A DNA stretch of 64,000 nucleotides from Opitutia bacterium (lineage in GTDB: Bacteria > Verrucomicrobiota > Verrucomicrobiia > Opitutales > Opitutaceae). The position numbers and the translations under genes are program-made. This document shows positions 10,367-19,950 of this stretch, piece after piece (the first letter of the stretch is position 1; every line of letters starts with the position of its first letter). The stretch spans positions 124,001-188,000 of the forward strand of contig JACRHT010000012.1 of NCBI GenBank assembly GCA_016217545.1, read 5' to 3'. The notes beneath the pieces are model-generated. The model was not told the origin of the DNA, did not search any database, and worked only from the letters and a program-made list of their open reading frames with translations.

Positions 10367-13114
10367 ATGCTGTTCCGGCGTCTCGCGCGCTCTCTTTGGC
10401 TGCCGCTCCTCGTGCTGCTGCACGTGGTGAGCGCGAGCTTTGCCGCCGCAACGCCGACAATCGATTTTTCCATCCCCGCGGGCCCGGCGCACGAGCGGCT
10501 GAAACTCGCCGCGCAGCAAGGCAACGTCGAGGTGTTGATCTCCACCGATGTGCCGGAGTCGGCGACGACCCGCGCGGTGCAAGGGCGTCTGACGCCCCAG
10601 GAGGCTTTGGCGCAGATGCTCGCGGACACCCCGTTCGCGGCCGTCCCGGTTAGCGGCGGCCAAGCGTTCGGCATCCTCCGCAAATCGCCGCGCCCCGCCC
10701 CGCGAAGCGACGGCGGCACCAATCAATCCGGCTCCTCTACCCAACCCCTTTCTTCGATGGAAACCTCAGCCGCGACCCCGCGGAAAACCTGGCTCTCGGC
10801 TGCGCTCGGCGCGGTCGCCTCATTTGCCTTCGCCGCTCCGCCTCCGCTCTCCGCGCAGGAAAAAGCCGCCGAAACCGTCGTGACGCTCAACCCGTTCGAG
10901 GTGCGCGCCGCCGGCGAAACCAATCTGTGGACCGTCAACCAATCCTCCGGCGGCACCCGCGTCGCGGTGCCGATCAAGGAACTGCCCTTCTCGCTCGATG
11001 TGCTGACGACGCGTTTCATGGACGACTTCATCGTCAGTGATCTCGGCGAGGTGCTCTCGCAGGTCGGCAACGTCTCCGGCCTGGAGTCCTACACCGGCGC
11101 CGGCTCCGGCAACTCCATCCGCGGCTTCTCCCAATACTACCAGCTCCGCAACGGCTTTTATCGCAACGGCGTCATCGACAAGACGCTCGTCTCCCGCGTC
11201 GAGGTCATCAAAGGCCCCTACGCCGCCATCTACGGCCGCGGCGAGCCCGGCGGCGTGATCAACTACATCTCGAAGCGCCCGGTCTTCGGCCAGAACTCCG
11301 GCAAGGCGCTCATCGAGGTCGGCGAGAACCGCACCAGCCGCGTCCAGCTCGAGCACAACCTCGCCCTCGGTCGCCGCACCGCGCTCCTGCTCGCCGGCTC
11401 CTACGCCGAGCGCGATTTCGACCAGATGTTCACCTTCGAGCGCACACGCAACTTCGGCGCCGTGCTGCGCACGCTCCTCACCGATCGCACCGAGCTGCTC
11501 CTCGAACACGAGCACATGTTCCGCCGCAACAACCGCGGCCGCCCCGTCATCGACGTCCGCATCGACGGCCTCGATCCCACCGACGGCACGCGCAACAAAT
11601 ACACCGGCGCGTTCGCCTACGACTTCATGGCCAAATACGGCTGGGTGAACACCCTCGGCCCCACGACCTACAGCGACCGCCAGCTCGACACCGTCAACCT
11701 CACGCTCATCCACCAGTTCTCCAGCGACGTGAGCCTTCGCGTCGCCTACAACGACTCGCGGACCACGCAGGACTACGACTACACGGCCTTCGGTGGCTCC
11801 ACGATTCTCGTCAACCCGACCACCCGCGAGTTCACGCGTTGGAACACCGTCGCCTCGCCCTTCTGGCGCCAGCTGCCATCCGACGTGAAAAACCTCCAAG
11901 CCGACCTCACGGTGAACTTCGAGACCGGCCCCGTGAAGCACTCCACGCTGTTCACCTTCGACTACTCGAACCAGATCGACGGCCGCATCTCCGAACGCGC
12001 CGCCCGCGGCGTCGCCACCGATGTCCACACCGTCACCTACACCGGCGCCGTGCCCAACTACACCAACGACACCGGCTCGCTCCACGGCCCGCGCACCAGC
12101 CCGATCCCGGCGTTCAACACCTCCATCAGCCGCTGGGCCACGCCGCAGTATTACACCTGGCTCCAGGAAAACCGCAGCCTCGACTACGACATCTCCGGCG
12201 TGTTCCTGATGCACCGCGCGCGCTTCCTCAACGACAAGATCCTCGCCATGGCCGGCGGTCGCTACGACACCGCCAAGACCGTCATCACCGATCGCCTCAG
12301 CCCCGACAAAACCACCGTCACCGGCCGCACGCAGTCCAAGGTCGACGATTTCACCTACAACGTCGGCCTGAACTACTACGCCACGCCCAAGACCGTCCTC
12401 TACGGCTCGCACTCCACCTCGTTCAACCCGAAGGGTGACGTCTACTCGCACACCGGCGAACCGATGCCCAACGAACGCGGCGACGGCTGGGAGGTCGGCT
12501 TCCGCACGCAACTGCTCCAGGAGCGATTCGACGTCGGCGCGAGCTACTTCCACATCGAGCGCCAGAACGTCCGCATCGCGAATCCCGACTTCGACAGCGC
12601 CGTCGACAATCCCGCGCAGAAACCGCAATTCATCGCCGGCGGTCTCGACCGCTCGAAGGGCTACGAAGTCTACGCCAACGGCAAAGTCACCGACGCGCTC
12701 TCGCTCCGCGTCTCGCTCGGCACCGTCGACGCCAAACACGTCAAGAGCCTCGACGCGTGGAAGGAAGGCCTGCACCTCGTCCGCACGCCCGAGTGGAACT
12801 ACGCCGTCGGCGCCAACTACCGCGTGCGCACCGGTCCGCTGAAAGGCCTCAGCCTGAACGCCGCCTATCGGGCCCAGAGCAGCTATCGCCTCATGGACCA
12901 AACGCCGTCCGCGACCGACCTGCGCACCAACCTGCGCGCGGAGGAAGGTGGCATTCTCGACCTCGCCGCCGGCTACAACTGGAAAACCGGCACCCGCCTG
13001 AAGCACACGATCCGCTTCGCCGTGAAAAACGCCCTCGACGACATCTTCATCGAAGGCAGCGGCTACTTCACCCTCGGCCGCCAGTTCACCAGTTCCTACA
13101 CGCTCGAATACTGA
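10367..13114 (+). CDS. TonB-dependent receptor with STN domain and two signal-like segments
   Basis: A 915-residue outer-membrane receptor, siderophore type, next to its sigma/FecR pair. Order: a signal peptide (1-27), an STN signalling domain (about 30-110, with FSIPAGPAHERLKLAAQQ and TPQEALAQML), then a polar linker and a second signal-peptide-like stretch (TWLSAALGAVASFAF...PPLSAQ, about 142-165). A TonB box/plug region (VIKGPYAAIYGRGEPGGVIN) and the beta barrel follow. The duplicate signal is odd; an ATG at 10757 directly precedes it in frame. The gene may encode one fused protein or carry an internal start that makes a receptor without STN. The substrate is probably a ferric siderophore, by similarity to the FhuE/FecA class. 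Confidence 0.9.
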   Translation: MLFRRLARSLWLPLLVLLHVVSASFAAATPTIDFSIPAGPAHERLKLAAQQGNVEVLISTDVPESATTRAVQGRLTPQEALAQMLADTPFAAVPVSGGQAFGILRKSPRPAPRSDGGTNQSGSSTQPLSSMETSAATPRKTWLSAALGAVASFAFAAPPPLSAQEKAAETVVTLNPFEVRAAGETNLWTVNQSSGGTRVAVPIKELPFSLDVLTTRFMDDFIVSDLGEVLSQVGNVSGLESYTGAGSGNSIRGFSQYYQLRNGFYRNGVIDKTLVSRVEVIKGPYAAIYGRGEPGGVINYISKRPVFGQNSGKALIEVGENRTSRVQLEHNLALGRRTALLLAGSYAERDFDQMFTFERTRNFGAVLRTLLTDRTELLLEHEHMFRRNNRGRPVIDVRIDGLDPTDGTRNKYTGAFAYDFMAKYGWVNTLGPTTYSDRQLDTVNLTLIHQFSSDVSLRVAYNDSRTTQDYDYTAFGGSTILVNPTTREFTRWNTVASPFWRQLPSDVKNLQADLTVNFETGPVKHSTLFTFDYSNQIDGRISERAARGVATDVHTVTYTGAVPNYTNDTGSLHGPRTSPIPAFNTSISRWATPQYYTWLQENRSLDYDISGVFLMHRARFLNDKILAMAGGRYDTAKTVITDRLSPDKTTVTGRTQSKVDDFTYNVGLNYYATPKTVLYGSHSTSFNPKGDVYSHTGEPMPNERGDGWEVGFRTQLLQERFDVGASYFHIERQNVRIANPDFDSAVDNPAQKPQFIAGGLDRSKGYEVYANGKVTDALSLRVSLGTVDAKHVKSLDAWKEGLHLVRTPEWNYAVGANYRVRTGPLKGLSLNAAYRAQSSYRLMDQTPSATDLRTNLRAEEGGILDLAAGYNWKTGTRLKHTIRFAVKNALDDIFIEGSGYFTLGRQFTSSYTLEY

Positions 13115-13200
13115 GCCGCCCGCTTGCCTACTGGTAGGGCGTGCAACGCGAAGCGTCAGCCAGCCAGCGTCCTCGGTGAGCCGCGGCTCGGCCAAGGTGG

Positions 13201-13222
13201 TCGCCGCTGTCTCCAGCGGCGA
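13201..13222. repeat. Hairpin repeat, TCGCCGCTG/CAGCGGCGA family
   Basis: A perfect 9-bp stem with a TCTC loop. The same stem with flanking GTGG on the left and CAA on the right recurs at 61374-61394. It follows the TonB receptor gene and could act as a transcription end or a dispersed repeat. Confidence 0.75.
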
Positions 13223-13295
13223 CAAGGCGCACGCACCGCTCGTCAACCACCGCCGCGCTTCCGCGACTCCAGACCCGACCGTCGACCCTCTTCGC

Positions 13296-14432
13296 ATGAA
13301 CCACCCGCTCCTCCACCTTCTGTTCCTGTGCTTCGTCGCAGTCGCAACTCTTCGCGGCACCGAGTCCCGCGAATCTCCCGACGCCACCGAATCCAAAGCG
13401 CCCGCCGAGCCACCCGGCTTGGTCTGGCACCGCGCCACCGACTGGGGCGTCGAAGGCCGCGCGCTGCCCGAGGCGAAACGTCTCCGCTGGTTCGACCGCC
13501 TGCCCGCCGACGCGCAAGGCCGCGTCACCGAGAAAGTCTGGACGCTCAGCCGCGACAGCGCGGGCATGCTCGTGCGCTTCCGCACTGACGCGACGACACT
13601 GTGGGTCGACTACACGTTGCTGCGCGGTCCCAACGCCGGCGCCAACCAGACCGCGATCGGTGCCAGCGGCGGCGACCTCTATGCCCGCGACGACTCCGGT
13701 CGCTGGCGCTGGGTCGGCGTCACGCGGCCCAGCTCGCAACACGTCCGCCAGGAACTCGTCAGCGGCCTCGCGCCCGGCTCGCGCGAATACGCGCTCTACT
13801 TGCCGCTCCGCAACGGCGTGGAAGAACTCACCATCGGCGTCCCACCCGAAGCGAAGTTCGAAGGCCTGCCGCCGCGCACGGCCAAGCCCGTCGTTTTCTA
13901 CGGCACCTCCATCACGCACGGCGCCAGCGCTTCGCGGCCGGGCATGACGCACGTCGCGATCCTCGGCCGGCGCCTCGACCGCCCGGTGATGAACTTCGGC
14001 TTCTCCGGCAACGGCCACATGGACGCCGCCGTCGGCGAGGTCCTCACGCAGATCGACGCGGCGATCTACGTCATCGACTGCCTGCCGAACATGAACCCGG
14101 CCTCCGTCCGCGAGAAATGTCCGCCGCTCGTCCGCCAGCTCCGCGCCGCGCGCCCGGACACGCCCATCGTGCTCGTCGAGGATCGCCGCAAACCCAACGT
14201 CTGGCTCCTGCCCGCGCGCGACCGTTTCCACTCCGACAACCACGCCGCGCTGCGCGAGTGCTTCGTCGCGCTCCAACGCGAAGGCATTGCCGGTCTCCAC
14301 TATCTGCCCGGCGATGCGCTGCTCGGCGACGACAGCGAAGCCACCACCGACGGCTCGCATCCGAGCGATCTCGGTTTCGTTCGCCAGGCCGACGTTTTCG
14401 AACCGGTCCTGCGAAAAATTCTCGGCCCGTAG
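13296..14432 (+). CDS. Secreted two-domain SGNH hydrolase
   Basis: A 378-residue exported esterase. A signal peptide (about 1-21) is followed by a beta-rich N-terminal domain (about 40-190) and an SGNH domain starting at VVFYGTSITHGASASRPG, where the usual GDS is GTS. The C-terminal block DGSHPSDLGF carries Asp and His. The N-terminal jelly-roll plus SGNH layout is found in carbohydrate esterases that remove acetyl groups from glycans. The ATG at 13296 was chosen because it directly precedes the signal peptide; the longer frame would run through the repeat at 13201. The next gene, 62 bp on, encodes a carbohydrate-binding protein, so the two may act together on an exported polysaccharide. Confidence 0.85.
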   Translation: MNHPLLHLLFLCFVAVATLRGTESRESPDATESKAPAEPPGLVWHRATDWGVEGRALPEAKRLRWFDRLPADAQGRVTEKVWTLSRDSAGMLVRFRTDATTLWVDYTLLRGPNAGANQTAIGASGGDLYARDDSGRWRWVGVTRPSSQHVRQELVSGLAPGSREYALYLPLRNGVEELTIGVPPEAKFEGLPPRTAKPVVFYGTSITHGASASRPGMTHVAILGRRLDRPVMNFGFSGNGHMDAAVGEVLTQIDAAIYVIDCLPNMNPASVREKCPPLVRQLRAARPDTPIVLVEDRRKPNVWLLPARDRFHSDNHAALRECFVALQREGIAGLHYLPGDALLGDDSEATTDGSHPSDLGFVRQADVFEPVLRKILGP

Positions 14433-14494
14433 TCCGCGCCCCCGGTCTGGCGGCGACCGTTCCCCGCCGTCTCCAACCCCAAACCCCGATCCCC

Positions 14495-16546
14495 ATGAAC
14501 CTCCGCGTTCTGTTCCGTTCGCTCCTCGCCGCCGGCTCGCTGGGCGGCAGCGCCCTCCACGGCGCCACTGGCAATCCGTGGTTCGACGACTTCGTCGCCT
14601 ACGACAACGCCAAGGGCTCCGCCTACACCGCGCGCACCGACGCCGCCTACCTCGCGTGGCAGGAAAGCTACATGCTGCGCAGCTATCTCAACCTCTACGA
14701 AGTGTCGCAGGACACCGCGTGGCTGACCAAGTTCACCAACCACGTCGACACGGTGCTCACCGCCGCGGTCGACCACGACGGTGACGGCTACCGCGACTGG
14801 ACCACCGCGCGCTATTCGCCGAACCTCGCGCTCAACCCCGGCTTCGAGACCGCCGACGCCGGCGACCCGACGCTGCCGGCCAACTGGACCCGCAGCGGCT
14901 CGACCGCCACGACCGCGTTTCGCACGAACGCCTCCGGCGCTTACGTGCCGGGCAACGCCTGCTCGGGCCTCACCTGGGGCGCGGAGCTGATCACCGCCGG
15001 CGCCACCCTGCAGCGGCTCTACCACGACATCCCGACCTACCTGCCCAATCACCGTTACGAACTCGCCTTCTCGGCCAAGAACGGCGGCAGCGTCGCCGCG
15101 CGCGCGTTCGTCTACGATCGCACCACGAGCACCGTGCTCGGCAGCGCCTTTGCCAACTCCACCAGCTGGAAAAGTTACGCCGTCGAGTTCGTCATGCCCG
15201 CCGCCGGCCACGACGTCGAAATCTGGCTGAGCCACGCCACCACCACGACGAGCGGCGACACGGTGTTTTTCGACAACATGCGCGTCTCACCGTTCTTCGC
15301 CTATCACGTCGTCGACGGCATGATCGGCACGCCGATCGCCGCGTTCGTCCGTCTTGTGAATCAAAACGCGACCGCGCTCGCCTCGTTTCAAACCCAGGCG
15401 AACGGCTATCGCACCTTCCTCGAAAACCACGTGATCGCGAAGTGGGAGGATCCCGCCGGCTTCTACGGCAACACCTGGGTGAACGTCTCCGCCACCGAGG
15501 GCTATTACCAGGAACCGACCGGCTACGACACTTTCTCGTCCAACACGTCGTTCAGTCCCCTGCCACACAACCAATCCTTCGCGCTGCTCGGCGTGCAGAG
15601 CATCCTCCACGACGTGAACGGCAACACGGCTTACCGCCAAAAGGCCGACCAGTGCGCGACGTTCTTCGCCAACCTGCTCACGATGCAGGGCAGCGCCTAC
15701 CTGTGGCGCTACGGCACGCACACCGGCGCGAAAATCGAGGACGCATCCCACGCCAACGTCGATTTGGAGTTCATCACTTCGCTCCACCGCGGCGGCCACG
15801 TCTTCACCGGCGCGGACCTGACGAAATTCACCGCCACGCTCACCGGCTATGTGTGGAACGGCTCCACCACCGCGCCGTTGCTGCACAACCTCGTCAACGG
15901 CACCCAAGGCTCCTATTGCACGGACTACGATTTCTCCCGCGAGATGTGGGGCTGGGTGCCGCTCGCGCAGTTCGACCCGATGGCGTGGTATATCGGCGCC
16001 GCGCAATACGCCGCCACCGCGCCCTCCGACCCGAGCGAGGCCGCCACGCTCTCCGAACTCATCAAGTGGGACCCCGTCAAGCTGACCAACCAGGGCTTCG
16101 AACTCGCCTCCGCCACCGACCCGACGCTGCCCGCCCGCTGGAGTCGCGTGCTCTCCACTCTCACGACGGCCTACCGCGACGGCGCGAACGCCCGCCGCGG
16201 TGCCTATGGCCTGACGCTCGTCGCGAACGGCACGCAGTGGCAGAAACTGAAGCAGCCCTGGACCGACTACGTGGCTGGCGCGACGTATGTCGTGACGCTC
16301 GACGCCAAGGTCGACAGCTCCGGCGCCGACGGGCGCGTCTGGATCGTGAACGAAACCGCCGGCACCACCATCGCCAGCTACAACATCACGAGCACGACCT
16401 GGACGACGCATTCCTTCAACTTCACCGCCCCCGCCAACGGCACGGACGTTGTCTCCATTCTCCTCGGCCACCGCGACTACACCGTCACCGGCGGCCAGGC
16501 GCACTACGACAACGTGTCGATCAAGCGCTCGGGCGATGCTTGGTAG
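14495..16546 (+). CDS. Secreted protein with two CBM-like domains and a helical enzyme-like core
   Basis: A 683-residue exported protein; signal peptide at about 1-24. The region at 25-105 (WFDDFVAYDNAKG, YMLRSYLNLYEVS) and the region at about 270-520 look like the helical repeats of an (alpha/alpha)6 toroid, as in many polysaccharide lyases and glycosidases. Two units that begin LNPGFETADAGDPTLPANW and LTNQGFELASATDPTLPARW resemble CBM4/9-type beta-sandwich domains, at about 107-265 and 535-683. The first appears to be inserted into the helical core. The ATG at 14495 precedes a clean signal peptide. No catalytic residues can be assigned, so calling it a carbohydrate-active enzyme is inference. 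Confidence 0.7.
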   Translation: MNLRVLFRSLLAAGSLGGSALHGATGNPWFDDFVAYDNAKGSAYTARTDAAYLAWQESYMLRSYLNLYEVSQDTAWLTKFTNHVDTVLTAAVDHDGDGYRDWTTARYSPNLALNPGFETADAGDPTLPANWTRSGSTATTAFRTNASGAYVPGNACSGLTWGAELITAGATLQRLYHDIPTYLPNHRYELAFSAKNGGSVAARAFVYDRTTSTVLGSAFANSTSWKSYAVEFVMPAAGHDVEIWLSHATTTTSGDTVFFDNMRVSPFFAYHVVDGMIGTPIAAFVRLVNQNATALASFQTQANGYRTFLENHVIAKWEDPAGFYGNTWVNVSATEGYYQEPTGYDTFSSNTSFSPLPHNQSFALLGVQSILHDVNGNTAYRQKADQCATFFANLLTMQGSAYLWRYGTHTGAKIEDASHANVDLEFITSLHRGGHVFTGADLTKFTATLTGYVWNGSTTAPLLHNLVNGTQGSYCTDYDFSREMWGWVPLAQFDPMAWYIGAAQYAATAPSDPSEAATLSELIKWDPVKLTNQGFELASATDPTLPARWSRVLSTLTTAYRDGANARRGAYGLTLVANGTQWQKLKQPWTDYVAGATYVVTLDAKVDSSGADGRVWIVNETAGTTIASYNITSTTWTTHSFNFTAPANGTDVVSILLGHRDYTVTGGQAHYDNVSIKRSGDAW

Positions 16547-16585
16547 CAAAACGGGCGAGCCCTTGGGGGCTCGACCGGTAGGCGA

Positions 16586-16613
16586 GGGTGCTCCGGCTGG
16601 GGCCGGGGCACCC
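16586..16613. terminator. G/C hairpin between convergent genes
   Basis: GGGTGC pairs with GCACCC around an inner CCGGC/GCCGG stem. There is no T-run beyond CTTT, so termination is plausible but not certain. The 198 bp between the CBM protein (+) and the epimerase (-) hold further short G/C hairpins and no gene. Confidence 0.5.
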
Positions 16614-16744
16614 TTTCGGCCCGCCCGCCACGACCCATTTCACGCGCCTCCGTCAACGGCGCGTGCTGCCGTCGCCCGCCCGCCGGCGAACGGAGTCCGG
16701 CGCAGCCTCTCCCTTTCGGCGAGAGGCGCGCTCCAACTAGGCTC

Positions 16745-17923
16745 TCAGGTCTTCGCCCGCGCGTGCCACGCCGCGAGCACTGCGGCTTCCTTGTCGGCCT
16801 TGAGACCGGCCTTCGGTTTCGCGCGCCGGTCGTCGGGCAGCGACTTCCAGAACGCGAGCGTGTCCGCAGCCGTCACCGCGAGCGGACGGAAGGTCAGGCC
16901 GGCGGCCACGGACTTCTGCCAGCTCATGCGATGGAAGCCGACCGTCTCGCCCTGACCCGGCACCCAGACGGTAAGCTCGCCCCACGCCTGCACTTTCTGC
17001 TGCTCGATAAAATCAGCCGTCACGTGCGTGAAACGCGCGTTGCCGCCCACCGCCGCGCGCACGCCGTGCAGCATCGCGCCGGTCGAGAGCTCGTAGTCGG
17101 GACCGTTGCCGTTGAAGGCGCCGAACGCGCGCTGCTCCACCAGCCGCACCATCCACTCGGCGAGGTCGCGGGCGTCGATCAGCTGCACCGGGTCGTCCGC
17201 CGGGGGCGCGAGCACTTCCCCGCCCTGCGCGATGCGCACCGGCCAGTAGGTGAAGCGGTCGGTGTCGTCGCCGGGTCCGACGATCAACGTCGGTCGCACG
17301 ATCGTCGTGATGCCCGGGAACCATTTTTCCGCCTCGGCTTCGCAACCGGCCTTCATCGGGCCGTAGAGGTTCATGTTCGCGAGCAGCGTGGCCCGCGTCT
17401 CCTTCATGAGGTCGGGACCGGTGTATTTCGCGAGCGGCGCGGTCTCGTCCATGCCGGCCTTCGCGGTGTCGGCGTAGGCGGAAAGCGACGAGACATAGAC
17501 GTATTGCTTCACCTTCCCCTGTAAAACACGGCCAGCGTCGCGCACCCAATACGGCACGCTCGTCGGGTTGTCGATGCACGCATCCCACTCGCGGCCCTCG
17601 AGCGACTTCAGGTCGCCGGTCTCGCGATCGCCGGTCAGTTCCTCGACCTCCGCCGGCCATTCCTTCGGGCGGCGGCCGCGATTGAAGAGCGTGAGCTTGT
17701 GCCCGCGCGCGAGCGCGTAGCGCACCTGATGCGGCCCGATGAAACCCGTGCCGCCGAGGATGAGGATGTTCAACGGCTTCGCCGCGCGCTCGATGCCGCT
17801 GAGCGGATCGATGTGCACCGGCTTCGGTTTCGGCGCGGGCGCGGCGGTCTGCGCGGTGGCGCGGTTGAGGAGCGTGGCGGCGCCGGCGAGCGCGCCGAGT
17901 TTGAGCATGTCGCGACGATTCAT
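16745..17923 (-). CDS. NAD-dependent epimerase/dehydratase with Tat signal
   Basis: A 392-residue short-chain dehydrogenase-like protein that is probably exported folded. The N-terminus MNRRDMLKLGALAGAATLL is a twin-arginine signal (RRDMLK, then a hydrophobic stretch ending RATAQ). The NAD-binding glycine motif GGTGFIG follows near residue 56, and the YxxxK pair of extended SDR enzymes appears in LYGPMKAGCE. Exported members of this family are frequent in Verrucomicrobia and Planctomycetes. The native substrate is unknown, though a nucleotide sugar or sugar is usual for the fold. It is a single gene, divergent from the DUF885 gene. Confidence 0.85.
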   Translation of the reverse strand: MNRRDMLKLGALAGAATLLNRATAQTAAPAPKPKPVHIDPLSGIERAAKPLNILILGGTGFIGPHQVRYALARGHKLTLFNRGRRPKEWPAEVEELTGDRETGDLKSLEGREWDACIDNPTSVPYWVRDAGRVLQGKVKQYVYVSSLSAYADTAKAGMDETAPLAKYTGPDLMKETRATLLANMNLYGPMKAGCEAEAEKWFPGITTIVRPTLIVGPGDDTDRFTYWPVRIAQGGEVLAPPADDPVQLIDARDLAEWMVRLVEQRAFGAFNGNGPDYELSTGAMLHGVRAAVGGNARFTHVTADFIEQQKVQAWGELTVWVPGQGETVGFHRMSWQKSVAAGLTFRPLAVTAADTLAFWKSLPDDRRAKPKAGLKADKEAAVLAAWHARAKT

Positions 17924-18087
17924 GGGGGTAGTGACGCCACTGTGCGCAACCCGCCGCTCACGCCAACGCGAATCCGGCGAGGAGTCTTCAACCTCCGACG
18001 AACGCTGCGCGGCGCGCGACGGCGCGACCGTCGTCGCAGCCCGCTCGACTTCGCCGGCCGGCGCAACAAGCTCCGCGACTTCACGCC

Positions 18088-19851
18088 ATGAAACTACCCC
18101 GTCTGCTCGCCACGCTCGCGCTGAGCGTCTCTTCGCTGTGCGCCTTCGCCCTCGCCGCCAACGCCGACTTCGACCGCTGGGCCGAGTCGTTCGCCACCGA
18201 CTGGGTGCGCGCCAACCCCACTTTCTCCACGATCCAGCAATATCTCCCCGCCGCCGAACAGGACACGCTCGACCGCCAGCTCACGCCGAACACGAAGGAA
18301 TACCGCGCCGGCCGCGTCGCCGCCGCCAAGGCCGCGCTGGCCGAACTGGCGAAATTCGATCGCGCCACGCTCAGCGCCGACCAGCGCACGTCGGCCGCTA
18401 CGATCGAATGGTCGCTGCGCGGCATCGTGGAGAGCGAGCCGTTCGCCGACTACAACTTCGTCTTCAACCAATTCGGCGGCCTGCACGTGAACACGGTCAA
18501 CTTCCTCACGCAGGCCCACCCGATCCGCAACCAGCGCGACGTTGAAAACTACCTCGCGCGCCTCGCGCTCGTCGCCGGCCGCATCGACGAGGGCGTCGCA
18601 CAGGCGAAGGACGCCGCCGCGCGCGGCCTGCTCATGCCGGACTTCATCACGAAGTCCACGCTCGGGCAGTTCGAGCGCTTCCTCGCCGGCACGCCGCGCG
18701 AAAACCGTTTCGTCGCCTCGCTCGACGAACGCGCCGCGAACTTGAAGGACGTAACCGCCGAGGAGCGCGCGCAATTCGTCGCCGCCGCCGAGAAAATCAC
18801 CGCGGAGCAAATCATCCCGGCGTTCCGCCGCGCCCAAGCTCTGCTGCAAGAACAGTTGCCACATACCACGAGCGACGCCGGCCTCTGGCGCCTGCCGGGC
18901 GGCGACAAAGCCTACGCGAACGCCCTGAAGCGCTTCACGACCACCGACCTGACCGCCGAGCAAATCCACCAGCTCGGCCTGCGCGAGGTCGCGCGCATCG
19001 AAAAGGAGATGGACGGCTACTTCCGCCAGCTCGGCTACAACGACGGCTCGATCAAGGAGCGCATGGAAAAACTGGAGCACGACCGCCAGCCGACGGAGGC
19101 CGACCCGCGCCCGATGATGCTCGCGAAATTCGAGTCGATCCTCCGCGACGCCGAACAGCGCGCAAAGCTCGTCTTCGACCTCACACCGAAGGCCCCCGTC
19201 GTCGTGAAACGCGAGCCGCCGTTCACCGAAAAAACCGCCGCCGCCCACTACACCGGCCCCGCGAAGGACGGCTCGCGCCCCGGCATCTTCTGGGCGCCGC
19301 TGCCCGGCCCGACCTTCGAAATCGCGACCATGCGCACGCTCGTCTACCACGAGGGCGTCCCCGGCCACCATTTCCAGATCGCGCTCCAGCGCGAGACCGA
19401 GGGCCTGCCGCGCTACCGCCGCGACGGCGTATTCAGCGGCGGGTCCGCCTACGCCGAGGGCTGGGCGCTCTACGCCGAGCAACTCGCCGCAGAAAACAAC
19501 TGGTATGAAGGCGACGTTGTCGGCCGCCTTGGCCAGCTCGACGACGAGCTGTTCCGCGCGCGCCGCCTCGTCGTCGACACCGGCCTCCACGCCTTCAAGT
19601 GGACGCGCCAGCAGGCGATCGACTACGGCATCAAGGCCTCCGAGGTGGAGCGCTACGTGATGAATCCCGGCCAAGCCTGCGCCTACAAGATCGGCATGCT
19701 GAAAATCCTCGAGCTGCGCGGCCAGGCGCAGCAGGCGCTCGGGCCGAAGTTCGAGATCAAGAAGTTCCACAACCTCGTCCTCCAAACTGGCAACGTCCCG
19801 CTCGCCGTGCTCGAACAGGTCGTGAACGAGTGGGTCGCCGCGCAGAAGTAA
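18088..19851 (+). CDS. DUF885 family protein, putative zinc peptidase
   Basis: A 587-residue exported protein with a signal peptide at 1-24 (ending LAANA). The family signature VYHEGVPGHHFQIALQRE, near residue 420, has the HExxxHH arrangement expected to bind zinc. A second conserved block, SAYAEGWALYAEQLA, follows about 30 residues later, with a glutamate suited to be the third ligand. This layout is shared with gluzincin-like peptidases, although activity has seldom been shown for DUF885 members. The gene stands alone; it converges on the dehydrogenase gene at 20088, with a palindrome pair between them. Confidence 0.88.
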   Translation: MKLPRLLATLALSVSSLCAFALAANADFDRWAESFATDWVRANPTFSTIQQYLPAAEQDTLDRQLTPNTKEYRAGRVAAAKAALAELAKFDRATLSADQRTSAATIEWSLRGIVESEPFADYNFVFNQFGGLHVNTVNFLTQAHPIRNQRDVENYLARLALVAGRIDEGVAQAKDAAARGLLMPDFITKSTLGQFERFLAGTPRENRFVASLDERAANLKDVTAEERAQFVAAAEKITAEQIIPAFRRAQALLQEQLPHTTSDAGLWRLPGGDKAYANALKRFTTTDLTAEQIHQLGLREVARIEKEMDGYFRQLGYNDGSIKERMEKLEHDRQPTEADPRPMMLAKFESILRDAEQRAKLVFDLTPKAPVVVKREPPFTEKTAAAHYTGPAKDGSRPGIFWAPLPGPTFEIATMRTLVYHEGVPGHHFQIALQRETEGLPRYRRDGVFSGGSAYAEGWALYAEQLAAENNWYEGDVVGRLGQLDDELFRARRLVVDTGLHAFKWTRQQAIDYGIKASEVERYVMNPGQACAYKIGMLKILELRGQAQQALGPKFEIKKFHNLVLQTGNVPLAVLEQVVNEWVAAQK

Positions 19852-19950
19852 GCGACGCGACTCGGATTGCCTTCGTGCACGCTCAACCACGCGCGCCGTA
19901 GTGTCAGTCGTCACGCCGGTTCCGAGCCGGCCCAGCCGTGGGCCGGCCCG

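Noticed and set aside
13601-14494. The long upstream part of the 981-codon frame ending at 16546
   Set aside because: It overlaps the SGNH hydrolase gene in another frame and is arginine/histidine-rich; the signal peptide begins at the ATG at 14495.
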